Positions 35,117 to 47,741 of a stretch of 64,000 nucleotides of DNA are shown piece by piece. Position 1 is the stretch's first letter, and each line of letters starts with the position of its first letter. The notes under the pieces are model-generated. The model did not search any database and was not told the DNA's origin. It saw only the letters and a list, made by a program, of their open reading frames with translations. Source of the DNA: Lytechinus pictus (lineage: Eukaryota; Echinodermata; Echinoidea; Temnopleuroida; Toxopneustidae); assembly GCF_037042905.1 (NCBI RefSeq), contig NC_087261.1:15870917-15934916 (forward strand). Direction: 5' to 3'. Both the position numbers and the translations under genes were made by a program.

Positions 35117-36429
35117 TGCTTTGTGATTCCCAACAGTGAGTAAGATTGAATAATCAGTCAAAATGCATTATACAATGTGGGCTACTGCATTTATTTAAAT
35201 GAGGACTGAAATTAAAAGAAAATACAATTCGTTAATTAATTATTCGTAAAATATGTACTTGTGTAATCTGTACTATATTTGATTAAGGACTGAAATATGG
35301 AAAAATACAGATTGTTTGTCAAAGCTTATGTATGCATTTAAATGAAATGAAAGTGTTTGATTTTGATGTGAAATAAAAATGTGTTCTGAAATAATATTGT
35401 ATTCATCACGATTTCAACGATTTCAGTGTTTATAATTATGTTAATATTAATCCTGCTTTTTCAACTATTATCACTCTGAATAATTTGGGTCTACTTTAAT
35501 CACTGTATCATTTCTTCTTCTTCGTTTTTTTCTTCTTTGTTATATCATCATCATCATCATCATCATCCTCCTCCTCCTCATCTTCACCATGATTATGATC
35601 ATATTCTTCCTACTCTTTTTTTTCCTTCTCCTTCTTCTCCCTCTTTCCCTTTTCTCATCCTTATTCTCTTCTCTTCTCTTTTTTTTTCTTTCTTTTGAAT
35701 AAAAAGTTCACCCCTCCCCCGTTAGTTTTTTTTTCTTATTTGTTCAATACGCCGCAACAGATGTTCAACAGTCATAGCTCAGAGCAAAAATTAATGATCT
35801 TGTTCGTTTGGCGTCAGATAGAGGGCTCCCTCTTGCGATCCCAAATGGCCCGAGGGATAAAATCTTCAGTCGTTGGAGTGGCCGTCATTAGCCATGTCTT
35901 CTCTGTGTGTCTCCAGATAAAAAGCGGGACTAATTATCACGTGATATGTTCTAAAAACAAAACGTCTGATTTAATTGAGCATTAAATGATATCTTCCATG
36001 CCTTGAAACTTATGTATTCTCTATCATGCCGTTCAATTCTTTACTTCATTTCCATTCACACACCGTTACATAGTAATAAATATCAGCTATAGGCCTACAA
36101 ATTTAAGGATTGACTTGAAAGAAAAGCAGTATAAAATAGAGCATATTGAAATGATGGGAAGGGTCCACTGTAGGTCCTGTAATTTTGACAAAATTATTGT
36201 TTACCAGGCATATATGAACCTATGGCTGTTCTTTACGAGTTTAAAAACAAGTCATGTTCCAACTAATATTGAAGAAGCAATATGTTCAGTATGTTTTGGT
36301 CAAAAGTGGATTTAGTCCCTTTTGGGATCAAGCTCTTAATATGTTCCAAAAATTAAGCATCAATGTTCAACTTTTAAGCAATTATTAGAAGTCAAACATT
36401 GCTGTTTAGATTGTTAACATTTTGCTAAG
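35117..36429. other. Spacer; pyrimidine-rich tract and an unexplained block
   Basis: 35513-35695 is a long T/C-rich low-complexity tract with (ATC)n. 35755-35970 is a unique-looking stretch with several TAAT-type sites and a TATCACGTGATA palindrome near 35936. It has a CAG-bounded open stretch but matches no protein family I know. Candidate regulatory DNA. Confidence 0.3.
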
Positions 36430-37452
36430 TTAAAGGGATGGTCCGGGCTGAAAGTAAATAGCTTAATAAATAGAATTCACTGAGCACAATGCCGGAAATT
36501 TCATCAAAATCGGATGAAAAATAACAAAGTTATTGAATTTTAAAGTTTAGCAATATTTTGTGAAAACAGTCGTCATGAATATATACACACAGAGAAATGT
36601 TTACAGAAATAATGTAAAAAGTGATGTAAAATAGGAACTCCATAACTTCTGTGTAATTTTTACCTAACAGTAAATTCACAAATATTATGTAAATCATTAT
36701 GTAAACTACAAAACCCAATTTATTGTGTAAATATTACCTAACTTAAATATTTTACATAAATTATGTAAAAAGTGATGTTAAATAGGAACTCCATAACTTT
36801 TATGTAATTATTACCTAAAAGTAAATTTCACAAATATTATGTAAATCATTATGTAAACTACAAAACCCAATTTATTGTGTAAATATTACCTAACTTAAAT
36901 GTTTTACATAAATTATGTAAAAAGTGATGTTAAATAGGAACTTCATAACTTTTATGTAATTTTTACTTAAAAGTAAATTTCACAAATATTATATAAATCA
37001 TTATGTAAACTACAAAACCCAATTTATTGTGTAGGTGGGCTGATGATGTCACATCCCCACTTGTTCTTTTGTATTTTATTATATGAAATTAGGTTTATTC
37101 AAATTTTTTCCTCCAAGAACTAGAAAAATTGGATTGACAACTGATTTAGTGCACTAGATATTCATTGCTGCAACTTATTTCATTATAAGGGAGACAAATT
37201 ATTCACACAAGTATGAAATAATGAAAAAAATATGATTTTATGTAATAACATATAAGAAAACGGAAAGTGGGGATGTGACACCACCTAATGAATATTCATG
37301 ACGACTGTTTTCACAAAATATTGCTAAATTTTAAACTTCAATAACTTTATTATTTATTATCCGATTTTGATGAAATTTTCGGCATTTTGCTCAGTGAATT
37401 CTACTCTATGTTATTAAGATATAAATATTTTCAGCCCGGACCATCCCTTTAA
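36430..37452. mobile_element. MITE, GGATGGTCCGGGCTG family, expanded by an internal tandem array
   Basis: TTAAAGGGATGGTCCGGGCT to AGCCCGGACCATCCCTTTAA bound the element. It is about 1020 bp instead of about 600 because a 151-bp repeat was inserted or amplified in its left half (36598-37034). Confidence 0.9.
36598..37034. repeat. Three tandem copies of a 151-bp unit
   Basis: ATGTAAAAAGTGATG recurs at 36612, 36763 and 36914, exactly 151 bases apart; copies are nearly identical, so the amplification is recent. The unit itself is rich in TTTACAT / ATGTAAA palindromic steps. Confidence 0.9.
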
Positions 37453-37569
37453 GCATTTAGGAGCTCGGTAACAAGTGGTCTGTTTCACATGTTCAAAGAC
37501 TAACAATATGATGGTTACTTGCCATTATGGTAACTACCATGAGATTGACTGCTGCTTAAGGTCACTGCA

Positions 37570-37747
37570 CACCTTTTTTTTTTAAACAAACAAGTGCACA
37601 CCTAGTTACCAATAATGCATATAGCATTTCCATTTATTTGAAAGCAGGATAAAAGAGCATTGTAGATTAAATGCCTTGCTCACTGGCATAGGTGCCGCGG
37701 TCCATGTCTATAGCCAGGCGCCTTAGACTACTCGGCCACGGCACCTC
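37570..37747 (-). mobile_element. tRNA-derived SINE, minus strand
   Basis: Minus-strand head GGTGCCGTGGCCGAGTAGTC, then TAAGGCGCCTGGCTATAGAC, resembles the 5' half of a class II (Leu/Ser-type) tRNA, followed by a non-tRNA body with GAGCAAGGCATTTAATCTAC and an AAA-rich end. Box B is not clear. Confidence 0.6.
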
Positions 37748-38387
37748 CACCTCCTTGCGACTGGTCTACGATACTTTTGAAAAAAGTCTCATTTTTCTTA
37801 TTTTCTGAAAATGTGAATGCATATAATAATTATTTTTTACTTGAGGTACAAATTAACTTTTGTTATATTAATACCGAAATTTTGTATGTTTGCATTAAGC
37901 CTTTATTTTACGGTAAAGTTCAACTTTGTTTCAAATCGTAGCTTGTCGCACGATTGCTGTGACGTCATTGCGATTAGATATAATTTTAAGTTTATTTTAT
38001 GATTATCTAGAAATTTGTAGAGTAAGTTCATGAAGTTAGTCCACATCCAGAGATTCTGCACAGCTGTTACGACTCTTATTCCAAAAGCGGGCCGCAGACC
38101 AATCGTAAGGTGCGCGGTGGCCTTTATTAGCCCTATTACCAATGACAGTTACCATGAAACAACGTTACCATAAAAATTATTGTAAGTATAGGCCTATTTT
38201 TATGAAGCGGGCCCCATGTGTCATAAAGATAACTTCTAATGCTATACAGTCACCTTTCCCCTGCGCCGGCCGTAGGGCGAGTCGAAAACAGCAGTTAGAT
38301 TCATTTTTTATTCAAACCACCTATAATTATGTAGTAGGTACAAAAATGTTAAAACGGCCGTTTTCGACTAGCCGTATGGCTGCTGTA

Positions 38388-38751
38388 GAGCAAATGTGAC
38401 GGAGGTATGTCGAGTTTGCAAATCACAAAATTAGCGACAGTCACACCTACGCAAAATCGATTCCCGACCGACTGATGATACGTTATTTGAAATAACAAAA
38501 GGGATTTGATCGGTCTGAATCGGTTGCACCGGGTGTGGCCGTAGCATAGACTATCATAGTTCTCATCAGGGGCCGCGGAACGATGTTCAAAGTGGGGGGG
38601 GGGGGGGGGGGGTTGAGCCAAAAGTGGGGGGCTGACCATGCAAAAAAATCACAATTATATGGTCGTTTTTGTACACGGTTTGGAAAAAAGTGAGGGGGGG
38701 GGGCTTCAGCCCCCCCCCCCCCCCCTCGACATACCTCCGTCACATTTGTCT
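38388..38751. mobile_element. Element with AAATGTGACGGAGGTATGTCGAG inverted ends
   Basis: AATGTGACGGAGGTATGTCG near 38393 and CGACATACCTCCGTCACATT near 38729 are perfect inverted copies. Inside, from about 38567, lies a G/C-rich segment starting CAGGGGCCGCGGAACG. Confidence 0.7.
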
Positions 38752-39869
38752 CTCATTTTATAAATCCTGGTGCCGTCACAGGCTTTATGACAAGCATTCT
38801 TAGAAAAAAAAACATTAAAGAAGTTTTTGAAGACGGAGACTCGGAATAGTTTGATCAACATAACACCGTGTTTTGGTGGTTTCTGAGCGGTCCATGACTT
38901 AAGGAGGAGAGATGTACTTTACAAGTTAGTTCTGAAACTATATCCTACCGCCTCGGGTTCTACACAATCGGAGTGCTGCAATCAAGAGGACCTCACACAA
39001 GGCTCGAGGGTCAAAGGTTATGACTCATCTTTATTCGAAATCCAAGTGAATTTTATTTTCAGGTGTGGTTCGACAAGGGGGCTAGTTTGAGAGCTATAGG
39101 TACCCCGTACTCATCATCTTTGTTTTAAAAGAAAAAGGGATCATTTGATTAAACATTGCAGTATTCTATAAGCTGTCTTGAAGGAATTATGTCAAGTAAT
39201 CTTTCCTGGAAAATGTACTGTCATAAATCAATCATCATAATTAGAATTTAAAAGACGACACAATTTACATTGTGCTAAAAAATTATACAATTAAAATTAT
39301 TGAAAAAATAAAATCTCGCCCGCTCTCGCGTAAAATGTAAATTTCAGATAGTATCAGAAAGCGGTCACCGTTAATTTTAGCAAGAATATGTCGATTATTA
39401 TGAACGAAGTGATGCAGTACTTGAGGTTCCTAATAGATAGTCAACATAAATCAAGATATGTGGTATACGTTTTAAAGATACTTATTATTAAATATCAATT
39501 TTTACAAAGAGAAATTGTGTGGTTTATATTGTATTTGATCATGAAATAACAAAACGGCCAATAAAGTTATTTATTTTTCTCTGTCGCTGCGCTCGCACGA
39601 ATGCTATAAAGAATTAGGATGCTCTAAAATCAAACAAATTTAGAAAGAATATTATGTTTGATATGATATTAATCTCAGAGAAGTCAGGCTAGGCTCATGT
39701 GTATTGTTAGCTTTACTTCTAATGCACCAAATATCAGGGACAGTGGAACTGTTTTAAAAAGTGAAGGAGGGGGCAGCTGACCATGCAAAAAACAAGATAA
39801 GAAGTGCTTTCTCGCTTACCCTCTCGTAATAAGTTTTATTAGGATATTTTGGAAAGCGAGCAGTTATAC
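38752..39869. other. Spacer, no assigned feature
   Basis: A short CTCGCGC-satellite-like core (GTCGCTGCGCTCGCACGAAT) near 39583. No gene recognised. Confidence 0.35.
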
Positions 39870-40002
39870 CAGTAAAGCAGGGACCGCAGAACCGGGATGG
39901 GGGGCTTCCCCCCCCCCCTCAACTTGGCAAGACCGTGTACAACATCTACTTGCATAATCAGTCCCCCCCCCCCACTTTCAAAACCATTCCGCGGCCCCTG
40001 TA
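39870..40002. mobile_element. G/C-rich short element
   Basis: Ends CAGGGACCGCAGAACCGGG and CCATTCCGCGGCCCCTG; internal GCAAGACCGTGTACAA block matches the copy at 34956. Confidence 0.65.
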
Positions 40003-41560
40003 AAGGGCCCAAAATCTGAGTTTCTATTTTAAATCAAATTTTCCTTCGGCCTTGAATTTAGTTCAGTTTACAATTATTTCTTTCGACTTTTCAATATCGA
40101 GTTGATCGACTAAACTCACTTTCATCACTTTGTTTCATATCATATTTTTTCTCCTTAATAAGGTGACTTTCTCCCCCAACTATCATTCTTTTTTTTCTGG
40201 GCGACTCTCGTTTATCATCCGGTCTTTCTTCTTTTCCTCGACTTCCCCCCCCCCCCCGGGTTTTTTCTCTCTATTTATACTCCCAATCTCATTTCGTTTC
40301 TTCAAGATTTTGTCTTTCTTTTCACGTTCATCCTCTATCATCGTCCAACTCTGTCTCTTTCTACTTTACATTGTCCCCCCCCCCCCAAATCAGGGCTTTT
40401 ATTGGGGCAAGACGGTCAATTATTATCGATTTAATGCCGGGGGGGGGGAGGGAAAACGACCTGAAGGTGATGTCCCTTTTTCTCTTTTGAATAACTGCGG
40501 TGCTACGGATTTACACGATCTGGGTCTCTTATTCTTCTTTCTGCTGTCATTCCCCCTCCCTTTTCTTTTTGTTATATGAAAATTCACGGGGGAGGGGGAT
40601 CAGTCGCCCCTGCTCCCTGCATCAGCGGCGCACTCCTGTATTATTATCATTATGAAACATTCTACTTTCATTCTAATAACTCTCCTCGGGGGCACGGGAG
40701 AACAGAAACCCATCAGTGCCGACGGGGGAGCGTGACTAGCTTGGTATCAAGTATCATGCGTGGCACTCATCATTGCTTGCTACCTCTAATCATTGGTTTT
40801 GTCATGCAATCACAACTAGCCCGGAGCGCTTTTGTTCACAGTGATATTACGATCATTGGAAAATAAAGGAGAGGGAGGGAGAGAGAGAGAGAGGCAAGAA
40901 ATGGAATGGGATCAAAAGCATATCACTGTTCTACTTCTTATACCTTAACCTTTAAGGAGTTATAGCAAAAATAAAATGTAAGGAAGAAATGATTTTTCCC
41001 CCATTCTATTTCATTCCAATCCAATCCAAAAGTCATTTGAAATAGCGCCTTTTCCTTTTGATACAAAGCGCTGTACACAAGGGCGGAAATCTCTCTCTAA
41101 AGGTAGAGGGACCAGCGGCTGGAAAATTTGACAAGCAAAAAAAAAAAAAAAAAGGTTATCATCCCATATTTAAAGTCATTTCGACCAAAAGAAATTTGAC
41201 AAGCAAAAAAAAAGGTTATCACCCAAAAAGTAAAATACCAAAAAATAGTACGGGGGACATTTGATATTGTGCCCCCCCCCCTACTATTTTCAGTAGGGGG
41301 GCGCGTCCCCCTGGGATTTCCGCCCATGGCTGTACATACTGCTCCATGTTTTGGCCACTTACACAATTTAATCCAACACCTCGGAATGGTCAGCTTAGTC
41401 CCTGTAATTCATTGTTCTAATAGCAAAACAGATTTGTCTTGGGCAAAGTTACCTATTAATTGATTAAACATATTTCATATTACATGACCAGTTCTTTGTA
41501 AACTACAGGTATAAGTTGATCTTCCGTAAGTAAAAATTTGTCTTAAGTATTTTTTTTAGA
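40003..41560. other. Low-complexity and short-repeat spacer
   Basis: 40130-40600 is T/C-rich with several poly-C runs; long apparent reading frames here are composition artefacts. A small element lies at about 41079-41330 (GGGCGGAAATCTC and GGGATTTCCGCCC ends), containing two copies of AATTTGACAAGCAAAAAAAA. No gene. Confidence 0.45.
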
Positions 41561-41769
41561 CTGGGGGTGATTCACAAAGATTTAAGTATGACTTAGAGTC
41601 ACACTTAAATTTCTGCTTGCATGCTATATAAAAGGCATCACCGCATTGGTCAAGTCAAGCTGAGAGGACGCGTGCTACAACCTATTAATCAATGAGATTC
41701 GTGTTACATTGTGATGTGCACTAAGCATGACTTTAAGTCATACTAAAATCTTTGTGAAACACAACCCTG
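41561..41769. mobile_element. 209-bp MITE, GATTCACAAAGATTTAAGTATG family
   Basis: GGTGATTCACAAAGATTTAA and AAATCTTTGTGAAACACAACC are the inverted ends. A second copy is truncated at window position 1-69. Confidence 0.85.
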
Positions 41770-42244
41770 ATTATGTAATAGGTGATAAACATCTTCTAAG
41801 TCAAATTTATTTCATAAGTAGAAAACATTTTATGTGGTCACAACATTTGACTTTGGCAACGTTGCCCGTATACATAGTTCTAATACAATTAATGGTCATA
41901 TTTTACTACTGACAAACACAATTCTACACATTCAACACCATAAACACAAACTAGGAATACACTAATTATATCTCAAAAAATAATATAGGAATTTATTGAG
42001 CTTTCAATGTACACCATATTGATGATTATTTTTGTTATTCATACAATAAATTATTAAATTCTCCCAAACAACCGAATATACAGACAAAAAATAGTACATA
42101 AATTTGGCCATGAAATGAACGAGTATCAGCAATAAACAAGGTATACCTTATACCATTCAATGAATTACCACTATTGTGGATAGCAAGCAGTACACAAAAT
42201 TTGATTTTTGTTTCAGAATTAGGTTTGGAATAATTGTAATGCAT

Positions 42245-42360
42245 GATTCTAGAATTGCTGCCCTTCGGAGGGGACCTTAAGCCGTCGGTCCTCTGGTTGC
42301 TTGCTTACAAGCATTCATGCTTTCTTAGCAATCAGGTAAAAAAAAATCACCACCACCACC
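42245..42360 (+). mobile_element. 5'-truncated SINE copy
   Basis: GTTGCTTGCTTACAAGCATT and CATGCTTTCTTAGCAATCAG match the body of the SINE at 8471-8683; the tRNA head is absent. It ends in an A run followed by (CAC)n. Confidence 0.85.
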
Positions 42361-43625
42361 AAATATAATATATGATATATTATCTAAAATCGCCAGAATA
42401 CCCTTTTTGTTATTCACAAAGAAAGCATGTTGAACAAAGTTGAGGACATAGACCTTTAAAAATGCAATTAGGAGTAGGTTTGAAACATATTGCTGTGCAT
42501 ATTATGTGCAGATAATTAATCCCCCATCCTACTCCCCCCCCCCCCCCCCTGGTAATAGAAATTCATTTACCACACCAAAATAATCAAATGACGAAACTAC
42601 ATATAGTCCATTAAAACCCAAGTGCATCTTACTCAATGAATGAAATTTTGTAATAGAGCATTTTTTTTTCTACACAATTTTCTTGGGGACTATAATATTT
42701 TCAACAAGAGATGGCAGTGTTGTCAAAGCATGTCTGTGACAAAAAGACTTGCATTACATTATCCATTCACCACAGAATCAACTCCTAGTCTACAATTAGC
42801 TACGAAATCAAATTAATAAAAAAAAATAACCCCAACGCCATAAAAAGAGTAATCATATTTGTGTTAATACACTAAACAAAATTTACAAGTATAATGTTCA
42901 CCTCTGAAAATGATTTCACAAATAAAATAAAATAGATATGACTAAACCTATTTTACTGTATTAAAGTTAATATTTTGGAATAATCCATCTATAAAAAGAA
43001 ATATTGCGCATACAAAAATGAAGACATTTACAAAAGCACAAGCACACTTGCAATTACAAGGTAGACATAATCCCTTTGCTCTCCAAGTAATTAACACATG
43101 TCCACTGAAAATTTGTTAACAAATCAATACATTACATAGTTTTTAAGCTTCAACCAACCTTCATGTTTATTTTGGGCGAGCTTTCGTCCACTCCTGTGGA
43201 CTTTCTTATGACAATTGATCAGTCACAAAGTTTGCTGCCTGTGGTAGTCTGTACCATTTAAGCTTAAATATTATTTAATTTATCATCCCCAACTGATGAA
43301 AGTTTTCTGAATTAATACACTGTAACATTACTTTGTTGGCAAATGATTCCAATTATATTTGCTACTCAAAGATACAATCAACCTAATGTCAAAATAATAA
43401 TGACAACAAGTTTTTGAACAATCTTTGATGCACCATGATCAATGTGCAATTGTGTATGTTTTATTTTAACACTTAGTAACATTTTCAAATATTACCTACA
43501 TGTAGGTAAATTATTTTTTCATTACATTCTATATTTGTTTGAAAGTTATACTATTTGTATTGCATATGTTATGTTTTGATCATGAATGCATAAGGAAATA
43601 ACACAAACAAATGTACAGTCCAACA

Positions 43626-43626
<1 letters not shown>

Positions 43627-43657
<31 letters not shown>
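43627..43657. repeat. (AT)n microsatellite
   Basis: About fifteen AT dinucleotides without interruption. Confidence 0.95.
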
Positions 43658-43659
<2 letters not shown>

Positions 43660-43954
43660 CTTCCATTTTCATGATTACAGAATATACAATGTAATTTGAT
43701 AACAGAAATACAATGTAATTTGATAATAGAATTACAAGGTAAATTTGATAACAGAATGTAATTTGTGGAAACATTAAGATTCATGATTTATTAACATTAG
43801 GCTGGACAGCTACAAAGGAAAAGCTTCGCATGAAATACATAAATTCACACAGCGCTGCCATAAGCAGAAGTGCTCTACAATAAACTATATAACAAATTAA
43901 AAAGAGGAAATGCAAATGTTTAAAAAAATATAAATTCAGCAGGTTGCTTGTTCA

Positions 43955-44076
43955 TTACCTGACAAGGCTTCCCTGATTAGGTGCTCAAACATTCAAGGAA
44001 TTTCTTCCTACCGGGAGAACAATTACTACTCCTGAGTGTAGAGTGGCAAGTGATTAATTAAATGCCTTGCCAAACC
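43955..44076 (-). mobile_element. SINE fragment broken by a MITE
   Basis: CTGATTAGGTGCTCAAACAT, GAATTTCTTCCTACCGGGAG and AGAGTGGCAAGTG match the SINE body at 45230-45425. The rest is missing where the MITE at 44077 begins. Confidence 0.65.
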
Positions 44077-44680
44077 TTAAAGGTCAAGTCCACCCCAGCA
44101 AAATGTTGATTTGAATAAATAGAGAAAAATCAAACTAGCATAACGCTGAAAATTTCATCAAAATCGGATGTAAAATCAGAAAGTTATGACATTTTAAAGT
44201 TTCGCTTATTTTTCACAAAAAAGTGATATGCACAACTCAGTGACATGCAAATGAGTCAGTCGATGATGTCCATCACTCACTATTTCTTTTGTTTTTTATT
44301 GTTTGAATTATACAATATTTCATTTTTTTTTACAGATTTGACCATAGGGACTGAATCATATAGTATTAAACAATGCTAACTCCACATGTTCAGGGAGGAA
44401 TTAATCACAGTTTCACTTTACAGTGAGGAGAAAATTAGAATATTTCATATTTCATAAAATGAAATACAAAAGAAATAGTGAGTGGATGACGTCATCACTC
44501 TCCTCATTTGTATACCGTCCAGGATGTGCATATAACTGTTTTGTGAAATTAAGCGAAACTTTAAAATGTCATAACTTTCTTATTTTACATCCGATTTTGA
44601 TGAAATTTTCAGTGCTATGCTTGTTGGATTTTTCTCTTCTTATTCTAATCATTTTTTGTTGGGGTGGACTTGTCCTTTAA
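44077..44680. mobile_element. MITE, GGACAAGTCCACC family
   Basis: TTAAAGGTCAAGTCCACCCC to GGGGTGGACTTGTCCTTTAA; complete mirrored body. Confidence 0.92.
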
Positions 44681-45229
44681 AGGCCAAGGAACTGCTTTTT
44701 AATAAAACCTCAAAACTAATTTTGGAAAACTTACTGAGGGTTCTGAAGTGGTAGGTCTCATAAATACATGCAGCATATTTGGCTTTATCTCCATAAAATA
44801 AAAGTACAAATGGATGGGAAACATTAGGTAGTCAAGTAGAAATAATAGTGTACTTCTGAAGTACCGCTGGTAAATCACCATTTCAACAATGCACACTATT
44901 TTATTGCATTAACAAAAAAAAAAACAATGTAAATATAGATGAATTTTCATTATCTTGGATAAAGGCTCAATGGGTTATAACAGATATCTGGGATTCACAC
45001 AACACTACAGTATCTACATTGTTGAAAAGGCTTATTTGCCTGCTACAAATGAAGGTGCATTGCTTCTTGCAAATGTTGGTTATCAAGGCTTTCGATCTAA
45101 GGCTCCCTATCAAAAGTCAAGAGCTATTCTTTCTGCAGGAATTCTGCAAGTCTTTTCATTGCTAATACTAACATTCAATAACAATAATAACATACAACAT
45201 TCAAGTTTCTCCACTGCATACTATAACCT
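44681..45229. other. Spacer, no assigned feature
   Basis: An open plus-strand stretch at about 44955-45250 resembles no family and has no clear splice context; I do not call it a gene. Confidence 0.35.
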
Positions 45230-45425
45230 GGCTTTAGCACAGCTACCCTAATCAGACACTAGAGCATTCACAGAATTTCTTCCTTCCCGGTACCAACTTA
45301 CTACACCTGGGTGGAGAGTGGCAAATGTAGATAAGAGTCTTGCCGAAAGATGCGAGTGCTGCAGAGGGATTTGATCCTTGGACCTTGTGGTTCAAAGTCT
45401 GGAGACTTATCCACTGAGCCAGACC
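45230..45425 (-). mobile_element. tRNA-derived SINE, minus strand
   Basis: Minus-strand head GGTCTGGCTCAGTGGATAAG (box A-like) and AAGGATCAAATCCCTCTGCA (box B-like), followed by a body with AGAGTGGCAAATGTAG, CGGGAAGGAAGAAATTC on the appropriate strand. Related fragment at 43955-44076. Confidence 0.65.
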
Positions 45426-46264
45426 ACCTCTACATACATTTCATCACAGACAAGAGAGTGGGGCTGCAGGAAAGCTACATAATGCCTTCGCTGCATCTTC
45501 CCCGCATCTTTCCCGCAGCCCCATGTATTTTGCCTAGATTAGATGCAAGGATCAGCAAAAAAGGAGTTTGCGGAATTCCTGTAAAAAAGACGCGGCTCTC
45601 AACTTTTGGCAAGGTGCCCAAAGGCATATTATCATTGGACATACAATACAGTTCATCTATTTCTACCTTTCTAAGGCTTGGTACATGCGTAGTAACAGAA
45701 GATCCAACAAATACACAAACATTTCAAGAGAATCTGCATTATTTTGAAGAAAACAGGACAAAATACTAGAGGTTATTCTGGCTGCAATTTTCAGTACCCT
45801 ATTTTTTATATAAATAAACAAACAATTCAGTAATAATAATAAAATAGCATTAACCCACATTGGTGAATTGAATTATCTATTAAACCCAACGAACACAATG
45901 CAATCTGATAAAACACAATTTTTTAATAAAATATTAAAGTTCCAAGAGGTTATTTTATTTGAACTGAAGTTCGGCATAATGTTAGGAATATAATGAAATC
46001 ATAATTTTGCTTTGAGGCAAGCCCTGAGGTCGGAGTAAAAGTCCAAATCAGCTTCAAGTCACAGCCGATGATGACGTCATTACGATTTGGAATTGAATTC
46101 ACTTTTATTCCTACAGGGAGGCTCGAACTTGACAGACTTTCGATATAAGTAGTCCTAGGGCTACCACTATTCTGAACTCTGATCGCAAAGATTTCATTGG
46201 TTGGAATGTCAGTATCAAATGTTACTACAATTTCTTTGAACGAATTGTATTGTGTGCGTCAGGC
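45426..46264. other. Spacer, no assigned feature
   Basis: About 45450-45610 holds a short mirrored block (GGGGCTGCAGGAAAGC / CTTTCCCGCAGCCCC), possibly a small element. Otherwise nothing recognisable. Confidence 0.35.
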
Positions 46265-46886
46265 TTAAAGGGATGGTCCAGGCTGAAGATTATTTATCTC
46301 AATAAATAGAGTAAAATACACAGAGAAAAATGCTGAAAATTTGATCAAAATCGGATAACAAATAACGAAGTTACTAGTATTGAATTTTAAAGATTTGCAT
46401 TTTTGCGGTAAAATAGTTCTAGGCATGTCTTCATGAATATTCATTAGGTGGGCTGATAATGTCATATCCCCACTTGTTCTTTTGTTTTGTATTTTATTAT
46501 ATGAAATTAGGGTTATTCAAAATGTTTCTACCTAGAACTAAAACAATTGGATTGACAACTGATAAAGTGCATTAGTTATTTATTGCTGCAACTTATTTCA
46601 TCATAATCAAGACACATCATTTTACACATTCATGAAAAAATGAACAAATATAATTTCATGTAATAACATAAGAAAAAGGAAAGTGGGGATGTGACATCAT
46701 CAGCCCACCTAATGAATATCCATGAAGGTACGCCTAGAACTATTTCACCGGAATAAAGTAAATCTTGAAAATTCAACAACTTCGTCATTTGTTATCCGAT
46801 TTTGATGAAATTTTCAGAATTTTACTCTGTGAATTTTACTCTATTTATTTAGATATAAATATTTTAAGCCCGGCGTACCCCTTTAA
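46265..46886. mobile_element. MITE, GGATGGTCCAGGCTG family
   Basis: TTAAAGGGATGGTCCAGGCT on the left, GCCCGGCGTACCCCTTTAA on the right; typical body with CCCACCTAATGAATATCCAT. Confidence 0.9.
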
Positions 46887-47033
46887 AATGCAAGAGATTA
46901 CACACCTGTGGCAGCTCTGCGAATTACATGAAAGAATAATGAGCTACTTCATCACAGCATATTACACAAGGCACACAGTAACATAGTAGCATAGGGCTGA
47001 TGTGAAAAGACGGATATTAGAAAGCAACGCAAT

Positions 47034-47463
47034 GGCACGAATTCACAAAGGTGATTTTGAAAACCCACGGTTGAATCCATGGTTTATGCAGATATCCTGT
47101 ATAAATTATGCTTAATTTTAGTAGCGCGTATTGGGCGCGTGTATAAAAAATGTCCAATGCTGATGCGCGTCTTTGTCACAGTGCGCCAAATTGACGCCTG
47201 TTACCATGGTTAGATACGCTATTTTATTCACGAGTCCACTGTTTGAAGAGTGGACTCATTAATTCAAAACAGTGGACTCATGATTAAAATAGCGTGGATA
47301 ATCACAGCAACAGGCGTTAATTTGGCCCACTGTGACAAAAGCGCGCATCAGCATTGGACAATTTTTAATATACGCGGTAAAATAAGCGTAATTTATAGAG
47401 GATATCTGCATAATCCATTGACTCAACCGTGGGTTTTCAAAACCACCTTTGTGAATTCGGGCC
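47034..47463. mobile_element. 430-bp full palindrome element
   Basis: GAATTCACAAAGGTGATTTT near 47039 and AAAACCACCTTTGTGAATTC near 47458 are inverted, and pairing continues with few mismatches (ACGCCTGTTACC / AACAGGCGT, GTGGACTC / GAGTCCAC) to a centre near 47250. Nearly its whole length is two arms. Confidence 0.88.
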
Positions 47464-47667
47464 AATATATTTCTAGATTAGGTGGTTCCTGTAGACCTTG
47501 CAGTATATACACAAGGAATGTACCAATATGGCACAATACACATTCTAAAACACAAAGTGGAATGCATATGAAACAGAAGCTATGCAATGGTGAAAATCTG
47601 AGGACAACTGTGCCATCCTACAAGACAACAGAAATTACTCTCAGGCCTTTGCGGCTAATCAGGAGAA

Positions 47668-47741
47668 TATGGCCGAGTTGGGATTTGAACTCACAACCTC
47701 ACAATCAAGAGTCCAATGCTCTGCCCACCAGGCTTGGCTGG
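47668..47741 (-). mobile_element. tRNA-like SINE head, minus strand
   Basis: The minus strand reads GCCTGGTGGGCAGAGCATTG, then GTTGTGAGTTCAAATCCCAA, with box A/box B spacing. The acceptor stem does not pair, so it is a SINE head or decayed tRNA, not a working tRNA gene. Confidence 0.6.

Larger units (their letters stand above)
41770..43954. other. AT-rich spacer with a SINE fragment and an (AT)n run
   Basis: No coding exon is seen. Besides the SINE tail at 42245-42360 and the (AT)n tract at 43627-43657, the stretch has a C-run at about 42536 and three AT-rich TACAATGTAATTTGATAA repeats at about 43685-43755. Confidence 0.45.

Noticed and set aside
40130..40866. Plus-strand reading frames of 149 and 96 codons
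   Set aside because: T/C-rich low-complexity sequence with poly-C runs; no domain, no splice context.
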